From assembly GCA_900549685.1 (NCBI GenBank), contig UROX01000154.1, positions 1 through 5,915 on the forward strand: a stretch of DNA of 5,915 nt, read 5' to 3'. The DNA is from an uncultured Alistipes sp. (GTDB lineage Bacteria; Bacteroidota; Bacteroidia; Bacteroidales; Rikenellaceae). Of the stretch, positions 5,833-5,915 are shown one piece after another. The position numbers and the translations under genes are program-made. The notes below the pieces were generated by a model. That model saw only the letters and a program-made list of their open reading frames with translations. It searched no databases and had not been told where the DNA came from. Numbering within the stretch: the stretch's first letter is position 1; each line of letters begins with the position of its first letter.

Positions 5833-5915
5833 ATGAAAAAAGGTATTCACCCTGAGAATTATCGTTTAGTGGCATTCAAAGACATGTCGAATGACCACGT
5901 GTTTTTGTGTCGGTC
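5833..5915 (+). CDS. rpmE2: Ribosomal protein L31 type B, N-terminal 27 codons only
   Basis: The fragment begins MKKGIHPENYRLVAFKDMSN and continues DHVFLCR to the window edge. The IHPENYR start and the VAFKDMSND...FL pattern are characteristic of bacterial L31 type B, the large-subunit protein whose type A paralogue carries a zinc-binding set of cysteines. The type B N-terminus lacks the early cysteine and CxxC arrangement; the single cysteine near residue 26 is not a zinc motif. L31 sits at the bridge between large and small ribosomal subunits. The family is usually about 80-90 residues long, so roughly two thirds lie outside. The ATG at 5833 follows an A-rich leader and gives the family's exact N-terminus. 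Codons such as CGT and TTA differ from the G/C-ending preference of the upstream genes, as expected for a highly expressed ribosomal gene. Confidence 0.93.
   Translation, partial: MKKGIHPENYRLVAFKDMSNDHVFLCR

Noticed and set aside
5458..5850. 130-codon minus-strand frame next to the L31 gene
   Set aside because: It begins inside the L31 coding sequence and crosses its promoter; no family resemblance.

Overview
The window looks like a chromosomal segment of a GC-rich member of the Bacteroidales, plausibly Alistipes or another Rikenellaceae. Three things point there. Promoter-like octamers fit the Bacteroidetes -7 consensus TAnnTTTG upstream of four transcription units, and translation starts lack clear Shine-Dalgarno sequences. 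Coding regions prefer codons ending in G or C, while the spacers around promoters are AT-rich. The readable proteins (ribokinase, a LacI-type regulator, a large secreted GH38 alpha-mannosidase and a type B L31) are typical of gut Bacteroidales. Genus is inference; phylum is fairly secure.

Left part (1-4735): a divergent sugar-metabolism locus. A ribokinase-like gene (only its first 40 codons are present) runs leftward from 121. A LacI-family repressor runs rightward from 296 and is followed after 25 bases by a 1086-residue exported GH38 alpha-mannosidase. Repressor and mannosidase are probably one transcription unit closed by a strong symmetric terminator at 4701-4735. A palindrome of LacI/PurR type (centre AAACGTTT) lies at the predicted transcription start of the kinase. 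A second site matching it at 13 of 16 positions lies about 40 bases inside the mannosidase gene. Together they suggest that the local regulator controls both arms, perhaps by looping.

Middle (4736-5070): a leftward tRNA with anticodon CAU (elongator Met most likely) with its own promoter and terminator. Its T-loop departs from the usual TTCRANY pattern.

Right part (5070-5915): about 760 bases without a convincing gene. This stretch is rich in GC hairpins and includes a 177-base segment (5420-5596) bounded by a long interrupted inverted repeat, with internal strands that could pair in alternative ways. It ends at a promoter and the first 27 codons of ribosomal protein L31 type B. I see no defence system, CRISPR array, recognisable transposase or other clearly new multi-gene system. 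The most original signals are the paired operator candidates and the 5420-5596 element.
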